The notes under the pieces were generated by a model. It ran no database searches and was not told the DNA's origin. It worked only from the letters and a program-made list of their open reading frames with translations. Of a stretch of DNA of 64,000 nt, positions 1-8,550 are shown in pieces. Made by a program: the position numbers and the translations under genes. The stretch comes from Rhizobacter terrae (GTDB lineage Bacteria; Pseudomonadota; Gammaproteobacteria; Burkholderiales; Burkholderiaceae_C): assembly GCF_003852895.1 (NCBI RefSeq), contig NZ_QUSW01000005.1:310001-374000 (forward strand). The letters run 5' to 3'. The stretch's first letter is position 1. Every line of letters starts with the position of its first letter.

Positions 1-1
1 G

Positions 2-3000
2 TCCACGGCCAGCCGCGTCGTCACGCTCACGAGCATCCAGGACAGCGGCGGCACCGCCAACGGCGGCGTGGACACCGCCTCCCTCTCGGTGTCGGCCACC
101 GTCGCCGTGGCGGCGGTGAACGATGCGCCGGTGGTCACGGCTTCCGGCGGCACGACGGCCTTCGTCGAAGGTGCCAACGTCACCAGCACACCGGTGGCGA
201 TCGATGGCGGCCTCACGGTCACCGATGCGGACAACACCACGCTGTCCAGCGCGACGGTGAGCATCACCGGCAACTTCCAGAGCGGGCAGGACGTGCTGGC
301 GTTCACCAACACGAGCGCCGCCACCTACGGGAACATCAGTGCCAGCTACGCCAGTGGCACCGGGGTGCTGACACTGACCTCATCGGGCGCCTCGGCCACT
401 CTGGCGCAATGGCAGGCCGCGCTGCGGGCGGTGACCTACACCAACAGCTCCGACACGCCCAACACCGCGACGCGCACGGTCAGCTTCACGGCCGACGACG
501 GCATCGCCTCCAGCAGCGCATCGACCCAGGCGGTCAGCGTGGCCAACGCCAACGATGCACCGGTCGACAGCGTGCCCGCCGCGCAGCACGTGAACCAGGA
601 TGCGACGCTGCTCTTCAATGCCGGCAACGGCAACCTGGTGTCCATCAGCGACGTGGACGCCGGCGGCGGCACGGTGCGGGTGACCCTCACGGTCACCAAC
701 GGCCTGATGACCTTGTCGGGTACCACGGGCCTGGTCTTCTCGGTGGGCAGCGGCACGGGCGATGCCACCATGACCTTCGACGGCACGATCAGCAACATCA
801 ACACGGCGCTGAACGGCATGAGCTTCTCGCCGACGGCCGGCTACAACGGCTCGGCCAATCTGCAGATCACCAGCAACGACCTCGGGCTGACCGGTGCCGG
901 CGGGGCGAAGACCGACACCGACACGATCGCGATCACGGTGGATCCGATCAACCCCGTGGTCACCACGGTGAACGTGACCAACGCGGATGGCGGCTACAAG
1001 CTGGGCGACACCATCACCGCGACCATCACCTTCGACCAGGCGGTGACGGTGGACACCACCGGCGGCACGCCCACGCTGCTGCTGGAGACCGGCAGCGTGG
1101 ACCGCAACGCGACCTACGTGTCGGGCTCGGGCACGAACACGCTGAGCTTCAGCTACACGGTGCAGGCCGGCGACCTGAGTGCGGACCTGGACTACCAGTC
1201 CACGGGTGCGCTGGCGCTCAACGGCGCGACCATCCGCAACGTCACCAGCAACGATGCGATCCTCACGCTGCCCGCGACGGGCGGGGTGAACTCCATCGCC
1301 GGGCAGCGCGCCATCGTGGTCGATGGGGTGGTGCCCACGGTGGGCAGCGTCAGCGTGCCGACCAACGGCACCTACGTGGCCGGGCAGAACCTGGACTTCA
1401 CGGTGAACTTCAGCGAAGCGGTGACAGTGGACAGCACCGGCGGCACGCCGCGCATCGCGGTGACGCTGGACACCGGCGGGACGGTCTACGCGAACTACCT
1501 GTCAGGTTCCGGCAGCACGGCGCTTGTCTTCCGGCTCACGGTCGCGACCGGTGAACTGGACACCACGGGCATCACGTTGGGCAGTGGCATTGACACCAAC
1601 GGTGGCACGGTGCGTGACGCGGTGGGCAACAACACCGTGGCCACGCTCAATGGTGTGGGATCGACCACGAGCGTGCTGGTCGATGCGATCGACCCGACGG
1701 TGGCGAGCGTGTCGGTGCCGTCCAGCGGCAACTACAACGCGGGCGATGTGCTGACCTTCACGGTGAACGCGAGCGAGGCGGTGGTCGTCAACACGACCGG
1801 CGGCACGCCGCGGCTGGTGCTGGACATCGGCGGTGCGACGGCCTATGCGAATTACGTGTCGGGCTCGGGCAGCAGTGCGCTGGTGTTCCAGTACACGGTG
1901 CTGGCCGGCGACACGGACACGAACGGCATCGCGATCAGCAGCTTGCAGACCAACGGTGGAACCTTGCGCGACACCGCAGGCAACACGATGGCGCTCACGC
2001 TCAGCGGCGTGGGCAGCACGGCTGGTGTGCTGGTGGACACGACTGCGCCGACACCGTCGGCGATCGTGCGCACCGCCACGACACCGACGAACGCAGCATC
2101 GGTGGGCTACACCGTCACCTTCAGCGAGGATGTGAGTGGCGTCGATGCAACCGACTTCAGCCTGGTCACCACGGGCGGTGCTGCCGGCAGCATCGCATCG
2201 GTCACGCAGGTCGACGCACACACCTACACCGTCGCCGTCAACGGCATCACCGGCACAGGCACGCTGCGGCTGGACCTGAACGCCAGCGGCACGGGCATCG
2301 TCGATACGGCAGGCAACGCGATCACCGGCGGCCTGGCTGGTGCGGTCTACAACGTCGACCGCAACGCGCCTACCGTCAGCAGCGTGAGCGTGCCGACCAA
2401 CGGCACCTACGTGGCCGGGCAGAACCTGGACTTCACGGTGAACTTCAGCGAAGCAGTCACCGTGGACAGCACCGGTGGCACGCCACGCATCGCGGTGACG
2501 CTGGACACGGGCGGGACGGTCTACGCCAGCTACGTGTCGGGCTCTGGAACATCTGCACTGGTGTTCCGCCTGACCGTTGCCACGGGCGAGTTGGACAGCA
2601 CAGGCATTGCAGTGGGCGCAAGCCTCGACACCAACGGCGGCACCGTGCGTGACGCGGTGGGCAACAACGCGGTGGCCACGCTCAATGGTGTGGGATCGAC
2701 CACCGGCGTGCTGGTGGATGCAATCGATCCGACGGTGGCCAGCGTGTCGGTGCCGTCCAGCGGCAACTACAACGCAGGGGACCTGCTGACCTTCACGGTG
2801 AATGCGAGCGAGGCGGTGGTCGTCAACACGACCGGCGGCACGCCGCGGCTGGCGCTGGACATCGGCGGTGCGACGGCCTACGCAAACTACGTGTCGGGCT
2901 CGGGCAGTACGGCGCTGGTCTTCCAGTACACGGTGCTGGCGGGTGACACCGACACGAACGGCATCGCGATCGGCAGCTTGCAGACCAACGGTGGCACATT

Positions 3001-4873
3001 GCGCGACACCGCGGGCAACACGATGGCGCTCACGCTCAGCGGCGTGGGCAGCACGGCTGGTGTGCTGGTGGACACGACCGCACCGACACCATCGGCCATC
3101 GTGCGCACGGCCACGACACCGACGAATGCTGCGTCGGTGGGCTACACGGTGACTTTCTCCGAAGACGTCAGCGGTGTCGATGCGAGCGACTTCACGCTGG
3201 TCGCCACTGGTGGCGCTGCGGGCAGCATCGCCTCGGTCACCCAGGTTGACGCGCACACCTACACCGTGACGCTCAACAGCGTGAGCGGCACCGGCACGCT
3301 GCGGCTGGATCTGAACGCCAGCGGCACCGGCATCGTCGATACGGCAGGCAATGCGATCACCGGTGGCCTGGACGGCGCGGTCTACAGCGTTGACCGCGAT
3401 GCGCCCACCGTCAGCAGCGTGAGCGTGCCGGCCAACGGCACCTACGTGGCGGGGCAGAACCTGGACTTCACGGTGAACTTCAGCGAGGCGGTGACGGTGG
3501 ACAGCACCGGCGGCACGCCACGCATCGCGGTGACGCTGGACACGGGTGGGACGGCCTACGCCAGCTACGTTTCAGGCTCGGGCAGCACGGCGCTCGTCTT
3601 CCGACTCACGGTGGCCACCGGTGAACTCGACACCACGGGCATCACCGTGGGCGCCAGCCTCGACACCAACGGCGGCACGGTGCGTGACGCGGTCGGCAAC
3701 AACGCGGTGGCCACGCTCAACGGCGTCGCATCGACGACGGCCGTGCTGGTCGATGCCATCGCCCCGACGATCGCGAGCATCGACCGCAACGACCCGTCAT
3801 CCACCTCCGCCCGTTCGGTGAGCTACACGGTGCACTTCTCCGAAGCCGTGTCCGGTCTCGACGTGGCCGACTTCACCCTGCTCAAGACCGGCAGCGCCGA
3901 CGGTTCCGTGGACGTGGTGACGCAGATCGACGCCAAGACCTACCGCGTGGAGGTGGGCCACCTGTCCGGCATGGGCCGCATCAACCTGCGGCTCAATGCC
4001 GCTGGCAGCGGCATTGCCGACACGGCCGGCAACGCGCTGGCTGCAGGTGCTGACAGCCCGGCCTACCTGGTGATCCCGGTGGGCACGCAGCCGCCGATCG
4101 GGCCGTTCCCGCTGCCCGAACCCACGCCGCCCATCGCGCCGTCACCGGCTCCGTGGACACCGCCGATCACCTTCAACCCGACCGAGCCGGTCAACCAGAT
4201 CGACGTGCCCACCATCCGGCCCACCACCAGCGTGTCGGCCGGCCAGATGGCGACCGGGCCGGCGAGCGTCATCGTGCCGCTGGTGCCGGATGCGCTCGCG
4301 TTGAACGCCGTGACCATCACCCCGCGTGCCGAGGCCCGCACGGGCTTCATCGAGACCGGGGCTGGCACCGGGCAGGGCCTTCAGGCGATTCCCGAGATCG
4401 GTGCCTTCCCGGTGCGCGCGGGCCAGCCCGTCAACATCGCCTTGCCGGTGTCCACCTTCACGCACAGCGAGCGCGGCGAGGAGGTGACGGTCGAGGTCCG
4501 CCTGGCCAACGGCCGGCCGCTGCCGGCGTGGCTGAAGTTCGACCCGGTGACCGGCACGCTCAGCGGCCAGCCGCCCGCGGGCCTGAACCAGAAGCTGGAC
4601 ATCGAGGTGATCGCCCGCGACAGCAAGGGCAACCGCGCCAGCTCGCACATCTCCATCGAGGTCAAGGCGGCCGGCAAGGGGCAGACCTCGCTGCTGCCGC
4701 CCGCCCAAGGCACGGACCTCGCCGAACTGCAGCGCCTGCTGGCCGAGCGTCCTGCCGCGCCAGCCGGCCGGCCCGCGCTCTCAGCGCAATTCGAACGCCA
4801 TGGCAGCGCTGCCCGGCAGGCCGAACTCGCGGCCCTGGTGCAGCACCTGAACGCTGCATCGCGGCAAGGCTGA
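2..4873 (+). CDS. Giant Ig/cadherin-like repeat surface protein (5' end outside window)
   Basis: About 1623 codons of the C-terminal part are visible; the frame is open to the left edge, so the gene starts upstream. The N-terminal visible part has cadherin-like units (VNDAP junctions). The middle is a super-repeat of three Ig-like units with 'TGGTPR' and 'VSGSG' motifs. Then follow a Pro-rich linker (about 4075-4200), a He_PIG-type Ig domain with 'LPAWLKFDPVTGTLSG' (about 4530-4580), and a short helical, Arg/Ala-rich tail. No LPXTG anchor or RTX nonapeptide array is seen. The family role is adhesion or biofilm matrix. The TolC/HlyD/M50 genes directly downstream suggest that they export or process it (inference). 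The stop lies 36 bases before the tolC-like start. Confidence 0.85.
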   Translation, partial: STASRVVTLTSIQDSGGTANGGVDTASLSVSATVAVAAVNDAPVVTASGGTTAFVEGANVTSTPVAIDGGLTVTDADNTTLSSATVSITGNFQSGQDVLAFTNTSAATYGNISASYASGTGVLTLTSSGASATLAQWQAALRAVTYTNSSDTPNTATRTVSFTADDGIASSSASTQAVSVANANDAPVDSVPAAQHVNQDATLLFNAGNGNLVSISDVDAGGGTVRVTLTVTNGLMTLSGTTGLVFSVGSGTGDATMTFDGTISNINTALNGMSFSPTAGYNGSANLQITSNDLGLTGAGGAKTDTDTIAITVDPINPVVTTVNVTNADGGYKLGDTITATITFDQAVTVDTTGGTPTLLLETGSVDRNATYVSGSGTNTLSFSYTVQAGDLSADLDYQSTGALALNGATIRNVTSNDAILTLPATGGVNSIAGQRAIVVDGVVPTVGSVSVPTNGTYVAGQNLDFTVNFSEAVTVDSTGGTPRIAVTLDTGGTVYANYLSGSGSTALVFRLTVATGELDTTGITLGSGIDTNGGTVRDAVGNNTVATLNGVGSTTSVLVDAIDPTVASVSVPSSGNYNAGDVLTFTVNASEAVVVNTTGGTPRLVLDIGGATAYANYVSGSGSSALVFQYTVLAGDTDTNGIAISSLQTNGGTLRDTAGNTMALTLSGVGSTAGVLVDTTAPTPSAIVRTATTPTNAASVGYTVTFSEDVSGVDATDFSLVTTGGAAGSIASVTQVDAHTYTVAVNGITGTGTLRLDLNASGTGIVDTAGNAITGGLAGAVYNVDRNAPTVSSVSVPTNGTYVAGQNLDFTVNFSEAVTVDSTGGTPRIAVTLDTGGTVYASYVSGSGTSALVFRLTVATGELDSTGIAVGASLDTNGGTVRDAVGNNAVATLNGVGSTTGVLVDAIDPTVASVSVPSSGNYNAGDLLTFTVNASEAVVVNTTGGTPRLALDIGGATAYANYVSGSGSTALVFQYTVLAGDTDTNGIAIGSLQTNGGTLRDTAGNTMALTLSGVGSTAGVLVDTTAPTPSAIVRTATTPTNAASVGYTVTFSEDVSGVDASDFTLVATGGAAGSIASVTQVDAHTYTVTLNSVSGTGTLRLDLNASGTGIVDTAGNAITGGLDGAVYSVDRDAPTVSSVSVPANGTYVAGQNLDFTVNFSEAVTVDSTGGTPRIAVTLDTGGTAYASYVSGSGSTALVFRLTVATGELDTTGITVGASLDTNGGTVRDAVGNNAVATLNGVASTTAVLVDAIAPTIASIDRNDPSSTSARSVSYTVHFSEAVSGLDVADFTLLKTGSADGSVDVVTQIDAKTYRVEVGHLSGMGRINLRLNAAGSGIADTAGNALAAGADSPAYLVIPVGTQPPIGPFPLPEPTPPIAPSPAPWTPPITFNPTEPVNQIDVPTIRPTTSVSAGQMATGPASVIVPLVPDALALNAVTITPRAEARTGFIETGAGTGQGLQAIPEIGAFPVRAGQPVNIALPVSTFTHSERGEEVTVEVRLANGRPLPAWLKFDPVTGTLSGQPPAGLNQKLDIEVIARDSKGNRASSHISIEVKAAGKGQTSLLPPAQGTDLAELQRLLAERPAAPAGRPALSAQFERHGSAARQAELAALVQHLNAASRQG
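1355..3760 (+). repeat. 1035-bp in-frame tandem super-repeat inside the adhesin gene
   Basis: The landmark 'gtgccgaccaacggc' occurs at 1355 and 2390, and a close variant at 3425, giving exactly 1035 bp between successive copies. A second landmark, 'gtcggtgccgtccagcggc', occurs at 1711 and 2746, also 1035 apart. Each full copy encodes 345 residues made of three Ig-like units of different sequence. Two full copies are followed by the first unit of a third. The copies are nearly identical at nucleotide level, which points to recent duplication or homogenisation. Confidence 0.9.
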
Positions 4874-4909
4874 CCCCCACACAACCAACAACGCCAGGAG
4901 AGCCAGAAC

Positions 4910-6421
4910 ATGCCCCAGACCCTTGCACACCCGCCCCGCACGCTGCTCGCCGCGCTGATCGTCGCCGGCCTCGCAGGTTGCGCGATCCAGCCGCAACGCC
5001 TGACGTCCGAGGAGCGACAGGCCACGGTGCAGGCCGACCGCAGCGCGATGACGCAGCAGCAGGAGCCGGTGCAAGGCCCCGTCACGCTGGACCAGGCCAT
5101 GGCCCGCGCCATCAAGTACAACCTCGACCATCGCCTCAAGCTGATGGAAGAGGCCATCGCGCAGCGCCAGCTGGATCTGTCGCGCACCGACCTGCTGCCG
5201 CGCCTGACTGCCGCCGCCGGGTACACGTGGCGCGACAACGAGCTGGCCTCGTCGTCGCGAAGCATCCTGAGCGGGTTGCAGTCGCTGGAGCCTTCCACCT
5301 CCACCGACCGCGAGCGCACCACGGGCGACCTCACGCTGAGCTGGAACGTGCTGGACTTCGGCGTGAGCTACTACAACGCCCGCCAGCAGGCCGACCGCGT
5401 GCTGGTGGCCGAGGAACGCCGCCGCAAGGTGATGCACCTGTTGATGCAGCAGACCCGCCAGGCCTACTGGCAGGCCGCCGGCGCGCAGCAGCTGGAGAAC
5501 AAGATCGAGCCGGTGCTGCAGCAGGCACGCAAGGCGCTGGACGACTCGCGCAAGGTCGAGGTGGAGAAGCTGCGCTCGCCGCTGGACGCGCTGAACTACC
5601 AGCGGCAGTTGCTGGACATCGTGCGCCAGCTCGAAGCGGTGCGCTATGAACTGGCCCAGGCCAAGCCGCGGCTGGCGTCCATCATGAACCTGGAGCCCGG
5701 CCAGCCCTTCACGGTGGCGACGGCGGGCTCGCTGCCCACGCCCGCCGTGAACCTGCCGGTCGAGCGCATGGAAGAGGCCGCGCTGCTGCGCCGGCCCGAG
5801 CTGGTCGAGGCGCAGTACAACGAACGCATCGGCGTGCTGGAGACCCGCAAGGCGCTGGCGCGGCTGCTGCCCGGCGTGGAGCTCAGCCTGGGCGGCCACT
5901 ACGACAGCAACAGCTACCTCGCCCACAGCCAATGGAGCGATGCGGGCCTGCGCGTGAGCTGGAACCTGTTCAACGTGTTCAACGCGGGCACCATCCGCGG
6001 CCTTGCTCAGGCCCAGCTGGAAGTGGCACAGCAGCAGCGCCTGGCGCTGAGCATGGCCGTGCTCACGCAGGTGCACGTGGCCAACCAGGAATACCTCGGG
6101 CGGCTCAGGCAGTACGAGCTGACCGAGCAGCTCAACACGGTGGAGCAGCGCATCCTCACGCAGACGCGCAACGCCGCCAGCGCCAATGCGCAAGGCAAGC
6201 TCGAGGAGATCCGCGCGGCCGCCTCGGCGATGATGTCCGAGCTGCGCCTGTACCAGAACTATGGTGCGCTGCAAGGCGCCTATGGCCAGCTCATCGCCAC
6301 CCTGGGCCTGGACCCCTTGCCCGAGTCGGTGCCCGGCCATGACCTGAAGACCCTGGGCGATGCGGTGCGCGCATCGGAGCAGAATTGGACGAAGACCGTC
6401 AACCCCGGAGGTGGTGCATGA
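4910..6421 (+). CDS. TolC-family outer-membrane efflux/secretion lipoprotein
   Basis: A 503-residue protein of the outer-membrane efflux protein (OEP/TolC) family. The N-terminus is a lipoprotein signal with lipobox LAGC (Cys24), so the barrel is probably acylated. Two OEP repeats rich in coiled-coil (Gln/Ala/Leu/Arg) follow, as expected for a trimeric channel-tunnel. The start is supported by AGGAGA (4895-4900) ahead of ATG. The TGA overlaps the next ATG at 6418 (ATGA), indicating coupling to the adaptor gene. By family it forms the outer-membrane exit duct. Its partner here appears to be the three HlyD-bearing proteins downstream rather than an RND or ABC pump. Confidence 0.9.
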   Translation: MPQTLAHPPRTLLAALIVAGLAGCAIQPQRLTSEERQATVQADRSAMTQQQEPVQGPVTLDQAMARAIKYNLDHRLKLMEEAIAQRQLDLSRTDLLPRLTAAAGYTWRDNELASSSRSILSGLQSLEPSTSTDRERTTGDLTLSWNVLDFGVSYYNARQQADRVLVAEERRRKVMHLLMQQTRQAYWQAAGAQQLENKIEPVLQQARKALDDSRKVEVEKLRSPLDALNYQRQLLDIVRQLEAVRYELAQAKPRLASIMNLEPGQPFTVATAGSLPTPAVNLPVERMEEAALLRRPELVEAQYNERIGVLETRKALARLLPGVELSLGGHYDSNSYLAHSQWSDAGLRVSWNLFNVFNAGTIRGLAQAQLEVAQQQRLALSMAVLTQVHVANQEYLGRLRQYELTEQLNTVEQRILTQTRNAASANAQGKLEEIRAAASAMMSELRLYQNYGALQGAYGQLIATLGLDPLPESVPGHDLKTLGDAVRASEQNWTKTVNPGGGA

Positions 6422-7182
6422 CCCGATTCGTCGGGCCCGCTTGCTTCTTCTTTTCCGTCCCCCTGCTTCTCACCCTGAACAGCGCCTTCGCGCAGACCAG
6501 CCCGCTGGCCGCCGACAAGGATGGCCGCATCCGCACGCAGCTCAGTGCGCGCAATGCCGTGACCGTGTCGGCCGAGATCGCCGCGCGCGTGGCGAGCATG
6601 CCGCTGCGCGAGGGCGATGCCTTCCGCGCCGGCCAGCAGCTGGTGGGCTTCGATTGCGCGCTGCTGCAGAGCCAGCAGCGCAAGGCCGAGGCCACCGTCG
6701 AGGCGGCGCAGGCGGTGGTGCAGTCGAACCAGCGCATGGCCGAGCTCAACTCCATCGGCAAGTTCGAGGTCGAGCAGGCACAGGCACGCCTGAAGGAGGC
6801 GCAGGCTGAAGCGGCCGGCTCGAAGCTGCTGGTGAGCCGCTGCAGCATCGCCGCGCCGTTCTCCGGCCGCGTCGCCAAGCGGCATGCGGCGGCCCACCAG
6901 TACGTGGCGCCGGGCAATCCGCTGCTGGACATCGTCGAGACGGGCCAGCTCGAATTGCAGATGATCGTGCCGTCCAAGTGGCTGGCCTGGCTGAAGCCGG
7001 GCAGCGTCTTCACGGTGGACGTGGAGGAGCTGGGCAAGAGCTACCCGGCCAAGGTGCAGCGGCTGGGCGCGCAGATCGACCCGGTGAGCCAGACGGTGCC
7101 GGTCTACGGCGTGATGGACGGCAGCCAGCCCGGCCTGCTGCCGGGCATGAGCGGGTGGGCGGTGTTTGCCCAGCGCAAGTAG
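6418..7182 (+). CDS. HlyD/RND-type periplasmic adaptor, short form
   Basis: A 254-residue protein with a Sec signal peptide ending near 'NSAFAQ'. It has a split biotinyl-lipoyl domain around a short alpha-hairpin ('QQRKAEATVEAAQAVV'), then beta-barrel segments ('LQMIVPSKWLAW'). The ATG at 6418 is preferred over the upstream in-frame ATG at 6385 because GGAGG sits just upstream and the signal peptide begins there; it overlaps the tolC-like stop. The hairpin is shorter than in HlyD of type I systems. Membrane-fusion proteins of this kind link an inner-membrane partner to TolC. Which inner-membrane partner it serves is inferred from the neighbouring M50/HlyD protein. Confidence 0.85.
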   Translation: MTRFVGPACFFFSVPLLLTLNSAFAQTSPLAADKDGRIRTQLSARNAVTVSAEIAARVASMPLREGDAFRAGQQLVGFDCALLQSQQRKAEATVEAAQAVVQSNQRMAELNSIGKFEVEQAQARLKEAQAEAAGSKLLVSRCSIAAPFSGRVAKRHAAAHQYVAPGNPLLDIVETGQLELQMIVPSKWLAWLKPGSVFTVDVEELGKSYPAKVQRLGAQIDPVSQTVPVYGVMDGSQPGLLPGMSGWAVFAQRK

Positions 7183-7215
7183 AGGCAGAGGCGTGAAGGC
7201 GCGCAGGTCATCACC

Positions 7216-8550
7216 ATGAACAACCCCGAAGCGCCGTCGCCGCTGCTGGGCCTGCTGCAGCTGCAGCGCCGCGCGCGCGAGGCCGCGACGCCCGAGGCGC
7301 TGGGCTTCGTGATGGTCAACGAGACGCTGCAGCTCGCGCGCTACCGGCAGGCCGTGTGGTGGAGCACGGCAGGGCTGGGGCGCGTGGCCGCGGTTTCGGG
7401 GCTGCCGCAGCCGGATCCGAATGCGCCGTATGTGCAGTGGATGGCGAGCCTGTGCCGCCACTTGACGGGCGCGCAGCCTGAAGCAGGCGAGGTCGATGGG
7501 GCCGCGCTGCCGGACGGCGTGCGTGCCGACTGGGCCGAATGGCTGCCCGCGCATGCGCTGTGGTTGCCGCTGCGGCGCGACGCTCACGCGCCCGATGGCG
7601 CGTTGCTGCTGGCCCGCGACGAGGCCTGGGCGCCGCACGACCTCGCGCTGCTCAGGGAGCTGTCGCATGCCTACGGCCATGCGCTGCATGCCTTGCAGCC
7701 GCAGCGCACCTGGCGCGAGCGGCTGCTTGGTGCCTTGCGCGCCGGCAAGACGCGCCGGCGCCTGCTCATCGTGGCGCTGCTGGCCTGCGTGTGTCCGGTG
7801 CGCCTGTCCGTGCTGGCGCAGGCCGAGGTGGTGCCGCAGGACCCGTTCATCGTGCGCTCGCCGCTGGACGGTGTCATCGATCGCTTCGACGTGCGTCCCA
7901 ACCAGCCGGTGAAGCCCGGCACGCCGCTGTTCAGCCTGGACACCACCGCCTTGCGGGCGCGCATGGAGTTGGCGCGCAAGGCGGTGGACACGGCGCAGGA
8001 GGAATACCGCCAGTCCGCGCAGTCGGCCGTGACCAGCGACAAGAGCCGCGCGGAGATTGCGTTGCGCCGCGGCAAGCTGCAGGAGAAGGCGGTGGAGATG
8101 GACTACACCGCCGAGCAACTCGACCGCGTGCAGGTCAAGGCCGACCGCGCGGGCATTGCCGTGTTCGCCGACAGTGGCGACTGGGTGGGCAAGGCAGTGA
8201 CGCTGGGCGAACGGGTGCTGCAGGTGGCCGACCCGATGAAGGTCGAGCTGGTGGCCTGGCTGCCCGCGGCGGATTTGCTGCCGGTCGCGCCCGGCGACAC
8301 GCTCACGCTGTACCCGCAAGGCTCGCCGCTGCAGTCCTTCGACGCCACTGTGCTCAGCGTGGCCTACCGCGCCGAAGTCACGCGCGACGGCTTCGTCGCG
8401 TACCGGGTGAAAGCCAGCTTCACCGCAGGCCAGCCCGTGCCGCGCATCGGCCAGCAGGGCACGGCGCGCCTGCATGGCGCGTGGGCACCGCTGGCCTACG
8501 TGGCCTTGCGTCGTCCGCTGGCGGTGATGCGCCAATGGCTGGGCTGGTGA
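7216..8550 (+). CDS. GAF-like domain fused to HlyD periplasmic adaptor
   Basis: A 444-residue protein. Residues about 20-165 look like a cytoplasmic GAF-type sensor fold ('YRQAVWWS', then 'ALWLPLRRD...GALLLARDEAW'). A membrane helix lies at about 183-200. A periplasmic HlyD-type arm follows: lipoyl half 'VRSPLDGVIDRFDVRPNQPVKPG', an alpha-hairpin (about 245-300), the second lipoyl half and a beta-barrel. The architecture implies cytoplasmic sensing coupled to a periplasmic adaptor. The stop TGA (8548-8550) overlaps the next start by one base (TGATG). The GAF assignment is from pattern only and is less sure than the HlyD part. Confidence 0.8.
   Translation: MNNPEAPSPLLGLLQLQRRAREAATPEALGFVMVNETLQLARYRQAVWWSTAGLGRVAAVSGLPQPDPNAPYVQWMASLCRHLTGAQPEAGEVDGAALPDGVRADWAEWLPAHALWLPLRRDAHAPDGALLLARDEAWAPHDLALLRELSHAYGHALHALQPQRTWRERLLGALRAGKTRRRLLIVALLACVCPVRLSVLAQAEVVPQDPFIVRSPLDGVIDRFDVRPNQPVKPGTPLFSLDTTALRARMELARKAVDTAQEEYRQSAQSAVTSDKSRAEIALRRGKLQEKAVEMDYTAEQLDRVQVKADRAGIAVFADSGDWVGKAVTLGERVLQVADPMKVELVAWLPAADLLPVAPGDTLTLYPQGSPLQSFDATVLSVAYRAEVTRDGFVAYRVKASFTAGQPVPRIGQQGTARLHGAWAPLAYVALRRPLAVMRQWLGW

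Noticed and set aside
1502-3256. Long minus-strand open frame of 584 codons
   Set aside because: It is antisense to the repetitive adhesin; its His/Arg-rich sequence and internal repeats mirror the sense repeats. No ribosome site or family similarity.
1355-3760. CRISPR-like or satellite repeat
   Set aside because: The period is 1035 bp, in frame and coding, with no short direct repeats plus spacers.
4910-7182. Reading the TolC/HlyD pair as an RND efflux system
   Set aside because: No RND pump gene follows; the next genes are GAF-HlyD and M50-HlyD fusions.
7539-8549. Upstream in-frame extension of the M50 gene to 7539
   Set aside because: It lies entirely over the GAF-HlyD gene, gives Ala/Arg-rich sequence without similarity, and the coupled ATG at 8550 begins exactly at the PqqD-like domain.
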